DNA from: SIG653 sp964509125
GTDB lineage: Bacteria; Bacillota; Clostridia; Oscillospirales; CAG-382
NCBI GenBank assembly: GCA_964509125.1
Contig: CAZDVZ010000006.1
Location: 1 to 60,094 of the forward strand
Direction: 5' to 3'
DNA: 60,094 nucleotides
The position numbers and the translations under genes were made by a program. Each line of letters starts with the position of its first letter. Position 1 is the stretch's first letter. Below are positions 9,840 through 18,372 of this stretch, piece after piece. The notes under the pieces are model-generated. The model saw only the letters and a program-made list of their open reading frames with translations, had not been told where the DNA came from and made no database searches.

Positions 9840-10643
9840 ATGCAACACGATTTAAAAGTAAAAAAACTGTACATTTTTGATATGGACGGAACCATTTATC
9901 TGGGAAATAAGGTGTTCCCTTTCGCCATAAGCTTTATAAATGGTCTTAGAAAAGAAGGCAAAAAAATCTTATTTTTTACAAATAATGCTTCACGTGCCCC
10001 GCAAACGTATGTGGAGCGGTTAACGAAAATGGGGTTTTCGCCGGCGGCGGACGAAATCATGACATCGGGTGATGTAACGGCAGAATTTTTGCTTAAACAT
10101 AGAAAAGGAAAAAGTGTTTATCTTGTAGGTACTCCTGACCTTGAACAAAATTTCAAATCAAGGGGAATACCGCTTCTTTCGGGAACGGAAGAAAAAGCAG
10201 ATATTGTTGTAACAAGTTTTGACTTGACCTTGACATATGAAAAGCTTAAAAATTCTTGCAGATTTATTATGAACGGTGCAGAGTATCTTTCAACTCATCC
10301 CGATTATAATTGCCCAACAGAAAACGGATTTATCCCCGATAGCGGTGCAATTTCTGCTTTTGTTACCGCTTCCACAGGGGTAAAACCTACATATTTTGGA
10401 AAGCCTTATGTGCAAACTCTTGAAATGATAAGCGAAAAAACGCAAGTTTCTAAAGAAGATATGTGCATTTTCGGTGACAGACTTTACACAGACATCGCTT
10501 TGGGAAAACAACATGGCGTAACTTCCGTCCTTGTTCTAACAGGGGAAACGACAAAAGAAGATGTGTTAAATGCAGACGAAAAAGATAAACCTGACCTCGT
10601 CTTCCCATCCCTTGCGGAAGTGGAAAAGCTTATTATAAAATAA
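9840..10643 (+). CDS. HAD-superfamily (subfamily IIA) sugar/nucleotide phosphatase, NagD-like
   Basis: 267 residues. HAD motif I FDMDGT (nucleophile D14, acid D16) follows a short leader; TNNAS is motif II, and GDRLYTDIALG is the motif IV acidic pair. The cap between motifs II and III is the C2 type of NagD/PGPase enzymes. Substrates in the family include nucleotide monophosphates, glycerol phosphate and sugar phosphates; the one here is not determined. TGAGG, which includes the previous stop codon, is 6 nt before the ATG, so translation is probably coupled to the lipoprotein gene. Confidence 0.88.
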   Translation: MQHDLKVKKLYIFDMDGTIYLGNKVFPFAISFINGLRKEGKKILFFTNNASRAPQTYVERLTKMGFSPAADEIMTSGDVTAEFLLKHRKGKSVYLVGTPDLEQNFKSRGIPLLSGTEEKADIVVTSFDLTLTYEKLKNSCRFIMNGAEYLSTHPDYNCPTENGFIPDSGAISAFVTASTGVKPTYFGKPYVQTLEMISEKTQVSKEDMCIFGDRLYTDIALGKQHGVTSVLVLTGETTKEDVLNADEKDKPDLVFPSLAEVEKLIIK

Positions 10644-10913
10644 AAATTCGGTATATATAAAAAATTATATGGCACCTCTCCTTTAAAGTGACATTTTAGT
10701 ATGTTAACCGCTTTTTTTGCGGAATGATAATATACTGAATAAGCTTCTTTAAGGGGTTGAGTGCCATTCCTTGCGTGGATTTACTTTTATGGCGAGAGAA
10801 AAGACAATCCATTAAAGTCCATATATTGGAACATCTATGTTCAATTGTCTTATTTAGAGAAACGGGACTGTCGCTTAATGCAACAGCCCCGTTGAATTTT
10901 TTCAGTTAATTGA
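10644..10913. other. Intergenic region between convergent genes
   Basis: About 270 bp with no credible gene. It holds AT-rich sequence, a small CCGC/GCGG hairpin near 10709-10723, and the terminator at 10861-10903, whose loop contains the motif CGCTTAATGCAACAGCCCC that recurs in the 58-59 kb repeats. A remnant of a mobile element is possible but not proven. Confidence 0.4.
10861..10903 (+). terminator. Terminator downstream of the lacZ operon
   Basis: AACGGG-A-CTGT pairs with ACAG-C-CCCGTT (one internal mismatch) and is followed by GAATTTTTTC on the plus strand, a typical intrinsic terminator. The loop/3' arm shares 18 of 19 bases with part of the repeat at 58310-58328. Confidence 0.7.
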
Positions 10914-12260
10914 TCAAATAATTGATGTTATAAATATAAGTACTATGCAAATTGGCGCTATATATTTTATAACAAAAGAAAACATTTTCTTTGCCTTGAA
11001 TTTGTTTCCGTTAATTTCCGCTTCTTCAATCAAAGTATTTGGTTTAATAATATACCCAACGAGAATGCAAGTAAGAAGCGCAGTTATGGGCATTAAAATG
11101 TTGTTACAAAGCTTGTCGAAAAAGTCGAGGAAATTATTCTTAAATAAAGTTACATCGGAAAGAATGCCGCCTGAAAGAGCAGAAAGAGTTCCCAATGCGA
11201 CGGAGATTGCAATAACGATAAAACAAGCAGTTTTTTGTTTTAAGCCGAATTTGTCTTTGAAAATTGATACAACGGTTTCCATAAGGGAAACAGAAGATGT
11301 AAGTGCGGCGAACAAAACAAGTAGAAAGAAAACAGCTCCGATTATTGTTCCGCCTGCCATTTTATCAAAAACTTGCGGTAGTGCAACAAACATAAGATCG
11401 GGGCCCGGTTTAACATTATTTGCAAGATTCTCAACGGTATAAAGCGCGGGTATAACCATAAGTCCGGAGAAGAATGCAACGCCGGTGTCAAATATCTCAA
11501 TTTGATGTACAGACGATTCAACATTGACATCTTTTTTCATGTAAGAGCCGTATGTTATCATAATTCCCATCGCAAGTGACATGGAATAGAAAAGTTGCCC
11601 CATTGCTGCAAGCACCGTCTCCGCGGAAAATTTTTCAAAGTCAGGCAAGAGATAATATTTAACGCCTTCAAGCGCACCGGGTTGACAAATTGTGTATATA
11701 GATATGCCAACTATCATAACTACAAGTAGAGGCATCATAAATTTACTTGTTTTTTCAATACCTTTTTCAACACCTAAAAGAACAATAATGGCTGTTACTC
11801 CTAAAAAGATGGCAAAAAACAACAATGTTTGGGAATCGGTGCCGAGAAAATCTTTGAAAAAATTTTCCTTTGTAGATTCGGTTACTTGTCCCGAAACAAA
11901 AACCGTAAAATATTTAAGTACCCAACCGCCTATTACGCAATAGTACGGAAGTACAAGCATTGGAACTATGGATGCCAAAAAGCCTACAAAAGAAAAACGC
12001 TTGTCCAGTTTTTGAAATGCTCCGATTGCAGAAAGTCCCGTTTTACGTCCGATCAAAATTTCAGCAGCCATTAAAGCGAAGCCAAAAGTTACTGCCAAAA
12101 TAAGATATACCAAAAGAAAAATTCCGCCACCATTTTGATATGCAAGATATGGGAATCTCCAAATATTGCCCAAACCGACAGCGGAGCCCGCTGCCGCAAG
12201 GACAAAACCTATTTTACCCGAAAAACTTGAACGCTTTTCGGGGGTTTTATTGCTTTTCAT
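10914..12260 (-). CDS. Neurotransmitter:sodium symporter (NSS/LeuT family) transporter
   Basis: 448 residues with about 11-12 membrane helices. The N-terminus has the family signature SAVGLGNIWRFPYLAYQNGGG, which forms the sodium and substrate site in LeuT-type proteins. Bacterial members import amino acids or related amines with Na+; the substrate here is unknown. Last gene of a minus-strand operon, 44 bp after the MFS gene, with GAGG 6 nt before the ATG. Confidence 0.92.
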   Translation of the reverse strand: MKSNKTPEKRSSFSGKIGFVLAAAGSAVGLGNIWRFPYLAYQNGGGIFLLVYLILAVTFGFALMAAEILIGRKTGLSAIGAFQKLDKRFSFVGFLASIVPMLVLPYYCVIGGWVLKYFTVFVSGQVTESTKENFFKDFLGTDSQTLLFFAIFLGVTAIIVLLGVEKGIEKTSKFMMPLLVVMIVGISIYTICQPGALEGVKYYLLPDFEKFSAETVLAAMGQLFYSMSLAMGIMITYGSYMKKDVNVESSVHQIEIFDTGVAFFSGLMVIPALYTVENLANNVKPGPDLMFVALPQVFDKMAGGTIIGAVFFLLVLFAALTSSVSLMETVVSIFKDKFGLKQKTACFIVIAISVALGTLSALSGGILSDVTLFKNNFLDFFDKLCNNILMPITALLTCILVGYIIKPNTLIEEAEINGNKFKAKKMFSFVIKYIAPICIVLIFITSII

Positions 12261-12304
12261 AAATAACCTCGTAAAATTTAGTTTGCTTGTAAATATTTAT
12301 TTTG

Positions 12305-13498
12305 TTATGAGTTTTTACTTTCCGGAGATTTTATGGAAAGATTGATTATTGTCCCTACAATGGAAAATCCTATGAGTATTCCAAATTTTGCATAAGATTC
12401 AATCCCAACTAAAAGAGTGGGAACAAATGATGCGGGAACCAAAATAAGATTTAATGTGCTGAAATTAAGTCCAAAGTGTTTTTTGCCAAAAAGTGCTCCT
12501 ACAAACGCAGAGGACGCTGTTGGACAGAAACCATAAGAAAATCCACAAAGAAGCAATCCGATAGTTCCTATTACTGAGGATTCCGTAATATATCCCACAC
12601 AGGTCAATGAAGTTGCAAGAATAACAACGCCACTTGTAAGATATTGAGTCTTTCTAAGCCCGAAAACATCAAAAAATGCCCCTGAAACAATCCTTCCAAT
12701 TCCGTTGCAAATAGTAACAAGACTTGCAAATAAAGCCGCTTTTTCAACCCCTAACTCAACAAACTGCTTTTGCGCTCCGCCGATAGCTGTACTTCCCACG
12801 GCGGCAAGAAGAATGAAAAATACAAAAAGCTTCCAGAAAGTAAATGTTTTTGTCATCTCTGATGTTGTATAATCCTTCGCTTGTGCACCTTTAGTTTTTA
12901 AAGATGTGGGGAATTCAAGTTGGGGAGAGGGGGATTTTACAAAAAACGACGCTATAAATATAACAATACCAATTGCGATTCCAAAACCTAAGTATGTTTT
13001 ACTCCATCCGATATTCTCTACTTCAAAGAGTTTTGCCATAATGTTTCCCAATACAAGTGCAGTAAAACCAAAGCCCATCATTAATGCGCCTGAGGAGAGT
13101 CCGGCTTTGTCGGGAAACCATGCGTTGGTGTTGGCAATAACCACGTTATATACAATACCAATACCCGTTCCCGCCATTACACCGTAGCCTAAAAACAAAA
13201 TCAATGGCGAACTTTCTGCGGTGATGGTTGATGTTAGGGCAAATCCACCCATAAGCAAGGCGGCACTAACAATAAGTCTTATGCGGGGAGAGATTTTTTT
13301 TGCAAGCAACCCCGAAACAAAACCGCTTATGCAGAAAAAACACATTGTTAAGGTAAAGTTGAGAGATAGATCCGCAGAAGAAAACCCCATTTCTTCAAAA
13401 GGAGAATTTATTATAGACCAAGCATAAATTATGCCTGCAAAAAACAGGGTAATTACCCCTAAAATGAGCCTGAACCAACGAGTTTTTAAATGTGTCAT
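12305..13498 (-). CDS. MFS transporter, oxalate:formate antiporter (OFA) subfamily
   Basis: 397 residues, 12 predicted membrane helices. The N-terminal FAGIIYAWSIINSPFEE segment and the central pattern GIGIVYNVVIANTNAWFPDKAG are typical of the OFA group, which exchanges or imports small carboxylates. The substrate cannot be assigned; the adjacent acyl-CoA ligase suggests a carboxylic acid that is then activated. It starts 15 bp after the ligase stop, with GAGG well spaced. Confidence 0.88.
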   Translation of the reverse strand: MTHLKTRWFRLILGVITLFFAGIIYAWSIINSPFEEMGFSSADLSLNFTLTMCFFCISGFVSGLLAKKISPRIRLIVSAALLMGGFALTSTITAESSPLILFLGYGVMAGTGIGIVYNVVIANTNAWFPDKAGLSSGALMMGFGFTALVLGNIMAKLFEVENIGWSKTYLGFGIAIGIVIFIASFFVKSPSPQLEFPTSLKTKGAQAKDYTTSEMTKTFTFWKLFVFFILLAAVGSTAIGGAQKQFVELGVEKAALFASLVTICNGIGRIVSGAFFDVFGLRKTQYLTSGVVILATSLTCVGYITESSVIGTIGLLLCGFSYGFCPTASSAFVGALFGKKHFGLNFSTLNLILVPASFVPTLLVGIESYAKFGILIGFSIVGTIINLSIKSPESKNS

Positions 13499-13513
13499 AC
13501 TTTCACCTCAAAA

Positions 13514-15151
13514 TCATGAATTATTTTGAGCGGCAACGAGTCCTTCAGCACCGTATATTTGGCGGAGCTTCGGTTTTTCGATCTTTCCGGTGGGATTTCT
13601 TGGTACATCTGCGAATATGATCCTTTTGGGGCGTTTGTACCTTGGAAGTTTTTTGCAAAACTCGTTAATTTCTTCTTCTGTACAGGTATATCCATTTTTA
13701 AGTTCGATGACGGCTGCTGCGATCTCTCCAAGCCTTGCGTCGGGAAGACCGATTACCGCCACGTCCTTAATTGCTTTGTGACTACTTAAAAAGTCTTCTA
13801 TTTGAACAGGATATAGGTTTTCTCCGCCTGTAATAATGACATCTTTTTTTCTGTCAACAAGGAAAATGAAACCGTCTTCATCTTCTGTTGCCATGTCCCC
13901 CGTGAGTAGCCAGCCGTCTTTAATACAAGCATTTGTGGCGGCTTCGTCGTTGTAATAACAAGTCATAACTCCGGGACCTTTTACACAAAGTTCGCCAACA
14001 TCGCCTCTTTCGACAATTTCACCGGAGGGATCGATTATTTTTGTTTCCCAACCATATCCGGCTTTTCCGATAGCACCCACCTTATGTACATTCTCTATTC
14101 CCAAATGTACACAACCCGGACCTATGGATTCGCTGAGACCGTAGTTTGTGTCGTATTGATGTGTAGGAAAGTATTCCATCCATCGTTGAATCAAACTTTT
14201 TGGAACGGGCTGCGCTCCTATGTGCATAAGTCTCCATTGGGAAAGATCGAAATCTTCTTTTTTGAGTTCTCCGCTGTCGAGGGCGGCCAAAATATCCTGC
14301 GCCCACGGAACAAGAAGCCAAACTATAGTGCATTTTTCTTCTGAGGCCGTTTTAAGAATGAATTCCGGCTTTGTGCCCTTTAAAAGAACTGCTTTTCCTC
14401 CAACTAAAAAGCTTCCAAACCAGTGCATTTTCGCTCCTGTGTGATAGAGGGGAGGAATACAAAGAAAAACATCGTTTTTCGTTTGACCATGGTGTGCCTG
14501 CTCCACTTTGCAGGAGTGCATGAGGCTTTTGTGTTTATGAAGGATTGCTTTGGGAAAGCCTGTGGTGCCTGATGAAAAATAAATTGCCGCAAAATCTTCG
14601 TCCGTAATTTCTACTTGGGGATCAATGCTCGGACAATCTATGGTAAGTTCATAATAATCGTCCGCGAAAGAAGGGCAGTTACCCGGACCTGCATATATAA
14701 GGAGACGATTTTTACTTATGGAGTCTGCAATTTCTTCTACTCTTCCAATAAATTCCGGCCCAAAAACAAGAGCATCTGATTCCGAAAGATTGAGGCAGTA
14801 TTCTATCTCGTCGGATGCGTATCTGAAATTAAGGGGTACGGCGATGGCACCCGTTTTGAGTATCCCAAAGTAGATAGGAAGCCACTCAAGACAGTTCATA
14901 AGAAGAATAGCAACTTTGTCACCTTTTTTTATCCCTCTCGCCATAAGACCGTTTGCAAATCTATTTGCTTTTTCGTTAAAAACATTCCATGTGATCTCAC
15001 GTCGGTATGTTGCTTTGGAAGTGGATTGTACCAACTCGTAATCTCGCCAAGTAAGTCTTCTTGTTTCCGGAAGTTCGGGATTAATTTCCGTGAGACATAC
15101 ATCGTTTCCGTAAAGCTCGCAGTTCTTTTTTAAAATATCTGTAATTGGCAT
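13514..15151 (-). CDS. AMP-forming acyl-CoA synthetase (acyl-CoA ligase)
   Basis: 545 residues of the ANL superfamily: it activates a carboxylate to acyl-AMP and then acyl-CoA. Visible motifs are the P-loop-like YFSSGTTGFPKA, NYGLSES (A5), LLTGDMATEDEDGF and DRKKDVIITGGENLYP (A7-A8), and the catalytic Lys in PTGKIEKPKLR near the C-terminus. The ATG at 15151 is used because AAGGAG is 8 nt upstream; the TTG two codons earlier is poorly placed. It sits between pgsA and an OFA transporter, so it may activate an imported organic or medium-chain acid. Chain-length specificity is unknown. Confidence 0.9.
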   Translation of the reverse strand: MPITDILKKNCELYGNDVCLTEINPELPETRRLTWRDYELVQSTSKATYRREITWNVFNEKANRFANGLMARGIKKGDKVAILLMNCLEWLPIYFGILKTGAIAVPLNFRYASDEIEYCLNLSESDALVFGPEFIGRVEEIADSISKNRLLIYAGPGNCPSFADDYYELTIDCPSIDPQVEITDEDFAAIYFSSGTTGFPKAILHKHKSLMHSCKVEQAHHGQTKNDVFLCIPPLYHTGAKMHWFGSFLVGGKAVLLKGTKPEFILKTASEEKCTIVWLLVPWAQDILAALDSGELKKEDFDLSQWRLMHIGAQPVPKSLIQRWMEYFPTHQYDTNYGLSESIGPGCVHLGIENVHKVGAIGKAGYGWETKIIDPSGEIVERGDVGELCVKGPGVMTCYYNDEAATNACIKDGWLLTGDMATEDEDGFIFLVDRKKDVIITGGENLYPVQIEDFLSSHKAIKDVAVIGLPDARLGEIAAAVIELKNGYTCTEEEINEFCKKLPRYKRPKRIIFADVPRNPTGKIEKPKLRQIYGAEGLVAAQNNS

Positions 15152-15193
15152 ATTCAAATCTCCTTGTGGTTTTAAAAATCCTTTTATAACGGA

Positions 15194-15778
15194 TTATTTC
15201 TTTTTGTAGTCGGAAATTATCTTTTTGTAAAAAAATGCATATTTTACTAAGGATAATACCATAAATCCAATGGCTACCAGTATGGTAATTCCATGTATTA
15301 CAGGGTTAAGTTCTCCAAAAAGAGAGTTAACACCGACAACAAGAAATATAACGACGGTACTGAGCTTTCCAAACCATTTTGCTCCATTGATCTCATCTAC
15401 CGCTTTGAGTGATACAAGTCCCATAACAAACATTGAAATTTCTTTAACAACTAAAACGCCTAAAAGTATCCACATTTCAACACTTTTAATGGTGATGCAA
15501 AGGCAAAAGATAACGGCGGCTTGCGTAAGCTTGTCAGCAATGGGATCCAAAATCTTTCCGATATCTGTTATCATATTAAACCGTCTTGCGATAAACCCAT
15601 CTACAACGTCTGTGAGCGCTGATACCGCGAAAAGCGAAAACGCAAGAACGTAATCTTGTTTTACGAGGTATGCCCATACAAGAAGCGGGATCATTAGTAT
15701 TCGTATTATTGATAAAATGTTGGGAATGGTAAAAAATGTTGAAACTGTAATATCCTTTTTTATATCGGATGTTTTCAT
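15194..15778 (-). CDS. pgsA: CDP-diacylglycerol--glycerol-3-phosphate 3-phosphatidyltransferase
   Basis: 194 residues, a membrane enzyme making phosphatidylglycerol-phosphate, the first step to phosphatidylglycerol. The CDP-alcohol phosphotransferase signature DG-x2-AR-x8-G-x3-D-x3-D is intact in DVVDGFIARRFNMITDIGKI and the LDPIADKL that follows. Length is normal for PgsA. Other CDP-alcohol transferases (cardiolipin-synthase type) are possible but less likely. First gene of the four-gene minus-strand operon, with a sigma-A promoter about 85 bp upstream. Confidence 0.88.
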   Translation of the reverse strand: MKTSDIKKDITVSTFFTIPNILSIIRILMIPLLVWAYLVKQDYVLAFSLFAVSALTDVVDGFIARRFNMITDIGKILDPIADKLTQAAVIFCLCITIKSVEMWILLGVLVVKEISMFVMGLVSLKAVDEINGAKWFGKLSTVVIFLVVGVNSLFGELNPVIHGITILVAIGFMVLSLVKYAFFYKKIISDYKKK

Positions 15779-15841
15779 AAAACTTTCCTCATGTTTGAAT
15801 GAGTGTAAATTTTGAAGTATTTACTTTAAAGAAACCACTTC

Positions 15842-15890
15842 TAATGTTACACTAATGTTATATTATATCTATTTTGCGGATAAAAGTCAA
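15842..15890 (-). promoter_or_regulatory. Promoter of the pgsA operon with downstream direct repeats
   Basis: On the minus strand TTGACT (15890-15885) and TATAAT (15867-15862) are separated by 17 bp. Just downstream, TAACATTA occurs twice 11 bp apart (15860-15853 and 15849-15842), near the expected transcription start, a possible regulator site. Confidence 0.75.
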
Positions 15891-15926
15891 GTGTAAACAG
15901 AAAAAATAAAAAAAATATGAAAAATA

Positions 15927-15990
15927 TGAACGGCACACCATGTGCTGAATAAACTGTTGATTAAAATGTGAACGGCACACTATGTGCTAC
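15927..15990. promoter_or_regulatory. Pair of dyad-symmetric sites, 42 bp apart
   Basis: Two 20-bp sequences, starting at 15927 and 15969, are identical at 19 positions, and each contains the dyad GCACA-N3-TGTGC. They lie between the divergent pgsA and CPBP-protease promoters. The 42-bp spacing is about four helical turns, which would place both on the same DNA face. This looks like a pair of operators; the binding protein is unknown. Confidence 0.55.
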
Positions 15991-16036
15991 GATAATGTGT
16001 TATTAAAAATGTTGCAAAAAAATGTACTTGAAACTA

Positions 16037-16064
16037 TTGAATTTTTTTTCTAAAAGCGTATAAT
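16037..16064 (+). promoter_or_regulatory. Probable promoter of the CPBP protease gene
   Basis: A clear TATAAT at 16059-16064 has a partial -35, TTGAAT at 16037-16042, 16 bp upstream. The leader to the TTG start at 16196 would be about 125 nt and has no recognised riboswitch. Confidence 0.5.
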
Positions 16065-16195
16065 TAAATAAGATATTGTATATTGTGGTTATCATTGTAT
16101 TTCTATGAGTATAAGTCTGTGAATATAATCAGAAAATCATTTTTTGCGCAATGATCAGGTGCGCTTTTTCAGGAGCGTTAAACAAGGAGAACGAG

Positions 16196-17158
16196 TTGAC
16201 AAATCTTTATTGTGATATCTCGCGTCAAAATACATGGGCGGTAAGCAGAATATATTCTACGTTAAGCTTGGGTATGTGTATGCTTTTTATTGTAATGACT
16301 GTTTCTCAGTATATTATATCCATGGTGGCCGTTAGTCTTTCTTATTCTGTTGTAAATCAAGGGTGGTTTTATCTTTTTCTTTCGGATGTTCCCATATATT
16401 GCATTGGACTTTGGGTATTTCTTTTCTATGCTAAGAAATTAGAAGCTAAAAAACCTGTCAAAAGAAATTTTGGTGTGGGTGATTATTTTGCCATATTGCC
16501 TGTAGCGTTTTTCTTTATGATAGCCGGGTCCTTTGTAGGGGTGTATGTTGACTCATATGCTCAAGCGCTTTTTGGAGTTGAAACAGAAAGCTCGTTATCA
16601 CAGGTTACGTCAACCATGAGCCTTACTGTGGAGATCTTTTATTTATCAATAATTGCACCGTTTGGAGAAGAGTTTATTTTCAGAAAAATAATTCTCGACA
16701 GAACAGCAAATTATGGTGAAGGTTGCGCCATAATGTTTTCTGCCATTACTTTTGCTTTGTTCCATGGGAATTTGGAACAAGGATTTTACGCTTTTGGTGC
16801 GGGACTACTTCTTGCTTATGTTTACGTTAGGACGGGCAATTATTTCTTGTGTGTCGGTGTTCACTCTGTGGTGAATACAGTCTTTGGAATAATCATTCCC
16901 CGCTTCTATGATGTTTTAGAGACGGAAGGAAACAAGATCTTAACAACGATTGCAAGCACAGCGATCCTTTTTCAATGGGCGTTTGCGGTATTGGGACTTA
17001 TAATTCTTATAGTTTATTTGGTTAAAAACAAAATACGCATGGAAAAGAGCTTGTATACGTTTCAGTTTCCTGTGAGCAAGGTAGCTTTTACAAATGCACC
17101 GTTTGTGGTTTTTGCCGCTTATATCGGATTGCTTGTTGTTGAGAATTATATTCCGTAA
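16196..17158 (+). CDS. CPBP family intramembrane glutamic endopeptidase
   Basis: 320 residues with about eight membrane helices. The CPBP (Rce1/Abi) motifs are present: FGEEFIFR (EExxxR) around residue 160, ALFHGNLEQG (FxxxH) and a later VHSVVN. These enzymes cleave within or near membranes and are linked to prenyl-protein processing, bacteriocin immunity and signalling; the target here is unknown. A longer frame opens at an ATG at 16151 but has no RBS, while AAGGAG at 16184-16189 is 6 nt before an in-frame TTG at 16196, so that start is preferred. Single gene facing the esterase gene. Confidence 0.85.
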   Translation: MTNLYCDISRQNTWAVSRIYSTLSLGMCMLFIVMTVSQYIISMVAVSLSYSVVNQGWFYLFLSDVPIYCIGLWVFLFYAKKLEAKKPVKRNFGVGDYFAILPVAFFFMIAGSFVGVYVDSYAQALFGVETESSLSQVTSTMSLTVEIFYLSIIAPFGEEFIFRKIILDRTANYGEGCAIMFSAITFALFHGNLEQGFYAFGAGLLLAYVYVRTGNYFLCVGVHSVVNTVFGIIIPRFYDVLETEGNKILTTIASTAILFQWAFAVLGLIILIVYLVKNKIRMEKSLYTFQFPVSKVAFTNAPFVVFAAYIGLLVVENYIP

Positions 17159-17190
17159 AAAAAGAGCCGTAAAAGCATTCTTTTACAGCC
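17157..17190 (-). terminator. Terminator of the SGNH esterase gene
   Basis: On the minus strand GCTGTAAAAG pairs with CTTTTACGGC (one mismatch) and is followed by a run of seven T. It lies in the 52-bp gap between convergent genes. Confidence 0.65.
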
Positions 17191-17210
17191 CGTTATGTTC
17201 ACCCGAATAT

Positions 17211-18206
17211 TTATCTGGGAAGTATTCTTTTTATCGTTTTGATAAGATCTCTTGCAAAGCGAGAATGTGCTTTGCTGTTGGGATGCCCCAAAGCTCCGCA
17301 AAATTCTTTTGTTATGGGTTTGAATTTAATAAATTCTATTCTCAGATCACGGTCGGAATTTGAGTCTTTTAGTGTGGATTCGATTTCTTCAAATGTTTCC
17401 TCGAATTTGTCTGTTGTCATACCGTGAATGCAAACTAAGCGTGATTGGGGATTGAGCTTGTGTACCTTCTCAATAAAATCAATATATGCTTTTTTAAAAT
17501 CGTTTGGGTCGGTTTGCGCTGTTATGTCATTTGTGCCCGCATTTATAAATATGATGTTTGGACGCCATGATGAAAAATCATGGTCTTCATCCGAACCGAT
17601 AAATTGTTTTGTGTAGAAATCCGGTATCCTGTTTTCTTTTGAACCGTCCCAATTGTTGAAGATGCCTTTTCCGGAACAGCATATATATCTTCCGTCTGCT
17701 TTAAGTCCTGTTGCAGTAAGGTATGTGTACCCGAAAGTGAGATCTTGCTCCGACGCACGATAAATTCCTGCATCCGGTTCTGACATATTTCCAAATCCCG
17801 CTGTAAGCGAGTCTCCAATAAATTCAAATTTCAAGGTTGGAAAAGATACGTTTCTTGAAAATGAAATGTCATCTCCGCAAATGGTAACTTGAGAAACTTC
17901 GGTAAGATTGATGCTTTCGGTTATTCTTGTTACTTTAACTTGATGAAGCGCATTGGAAAGGCCTCTCAATATGATTATTTGGTCAGTGGCGCAAACGCAG
18001 TGAGTTTGACTGATCTTATCAACGCTGATCTTGAAGTAAAAATGTCTGTCAGAATCAAATTTTCCAAATTTTATTCTGAATTCCGTCCCTGTGAAAGCGA
18101 AGCAGAAACCGCTTCCCGGCCATCCTAACAACAAAGATGTTTCTTTGATTGCTGTCCTTCCGTATGTTAATAGAAAATCTGATGAAAAATCTATAATTTT
18201 TTCCAT
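17211..18206 (-). CDS. SGNH/GDSL hydrolase, carbohydrate esterase family 2-like
   Basis: 331 residues. An N-terminal beta-rich domain (about 1-125) precedes a GDSL domain with block I FIGDSLTAGFGN near residue 150, a GTND block III and a C-terminal GHPNSKAH carrying the His. This layout matches CE2 deacetylases, which remove acetyl groups from plant polysaccharides. It has no signal peptide, so it may act on imported acetylated oligosaccharides, fitting the nearby cytoplasmic beta-galactosidase. Upstream GAGG is 12-13 nt from the ATG, slightly long. Confidence 0.82.
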   Translation of the reverse strand: MEKIIDFSSDFLLTYGRTAIKETSLLLGWPGSGFCFAFTGTEFRIKFGKFDSDRHFYFKISVDKISQTHCVCATDQIIILRGLSNALHQVKVTRITESINLTEVSQVTICGDDISFSRNVSFPTLKFEFIGDSLTAGFGNMSEPDAGIYRASEQDLTFGYTYLTATGLKADGRYICCSGKGIFNNWDGSKENRIPDFYTKQFIGSDEDHDFSSWRPNIIFINAGTNDITAQTDPNDFKKAYIDFIEKVHKLNPQSRLVCIHGMTTDKFEETFEEIESTLKDSNSDRDLRIEFIKFKPITKEFCGALGHPNSKAHSRFARDLIKTIKRILPR

Positions 18207-18372
18207 TGACTATATATTCCTCTACTTTAACTATTTGATGTTGTAAAAAATTATTTGTATAAATTATAGCAGAAAAATAATAAGTCGAAGTGAATAATCG
18301 GTTTCTAAAAATTACATTTTTAATGGATTTTTTTAAAATTTTTTGCCTACAAATTATGGAGTGAAAATCGGC

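Noticed and set aside
10696..10767. 23-codon minus-strand ORF in the intergenic region after the NagD-like gene
   Set aside because: AAGGA touches the start codon with no spacing, there is no conserved pattern, and the region looks like remnant sequence.
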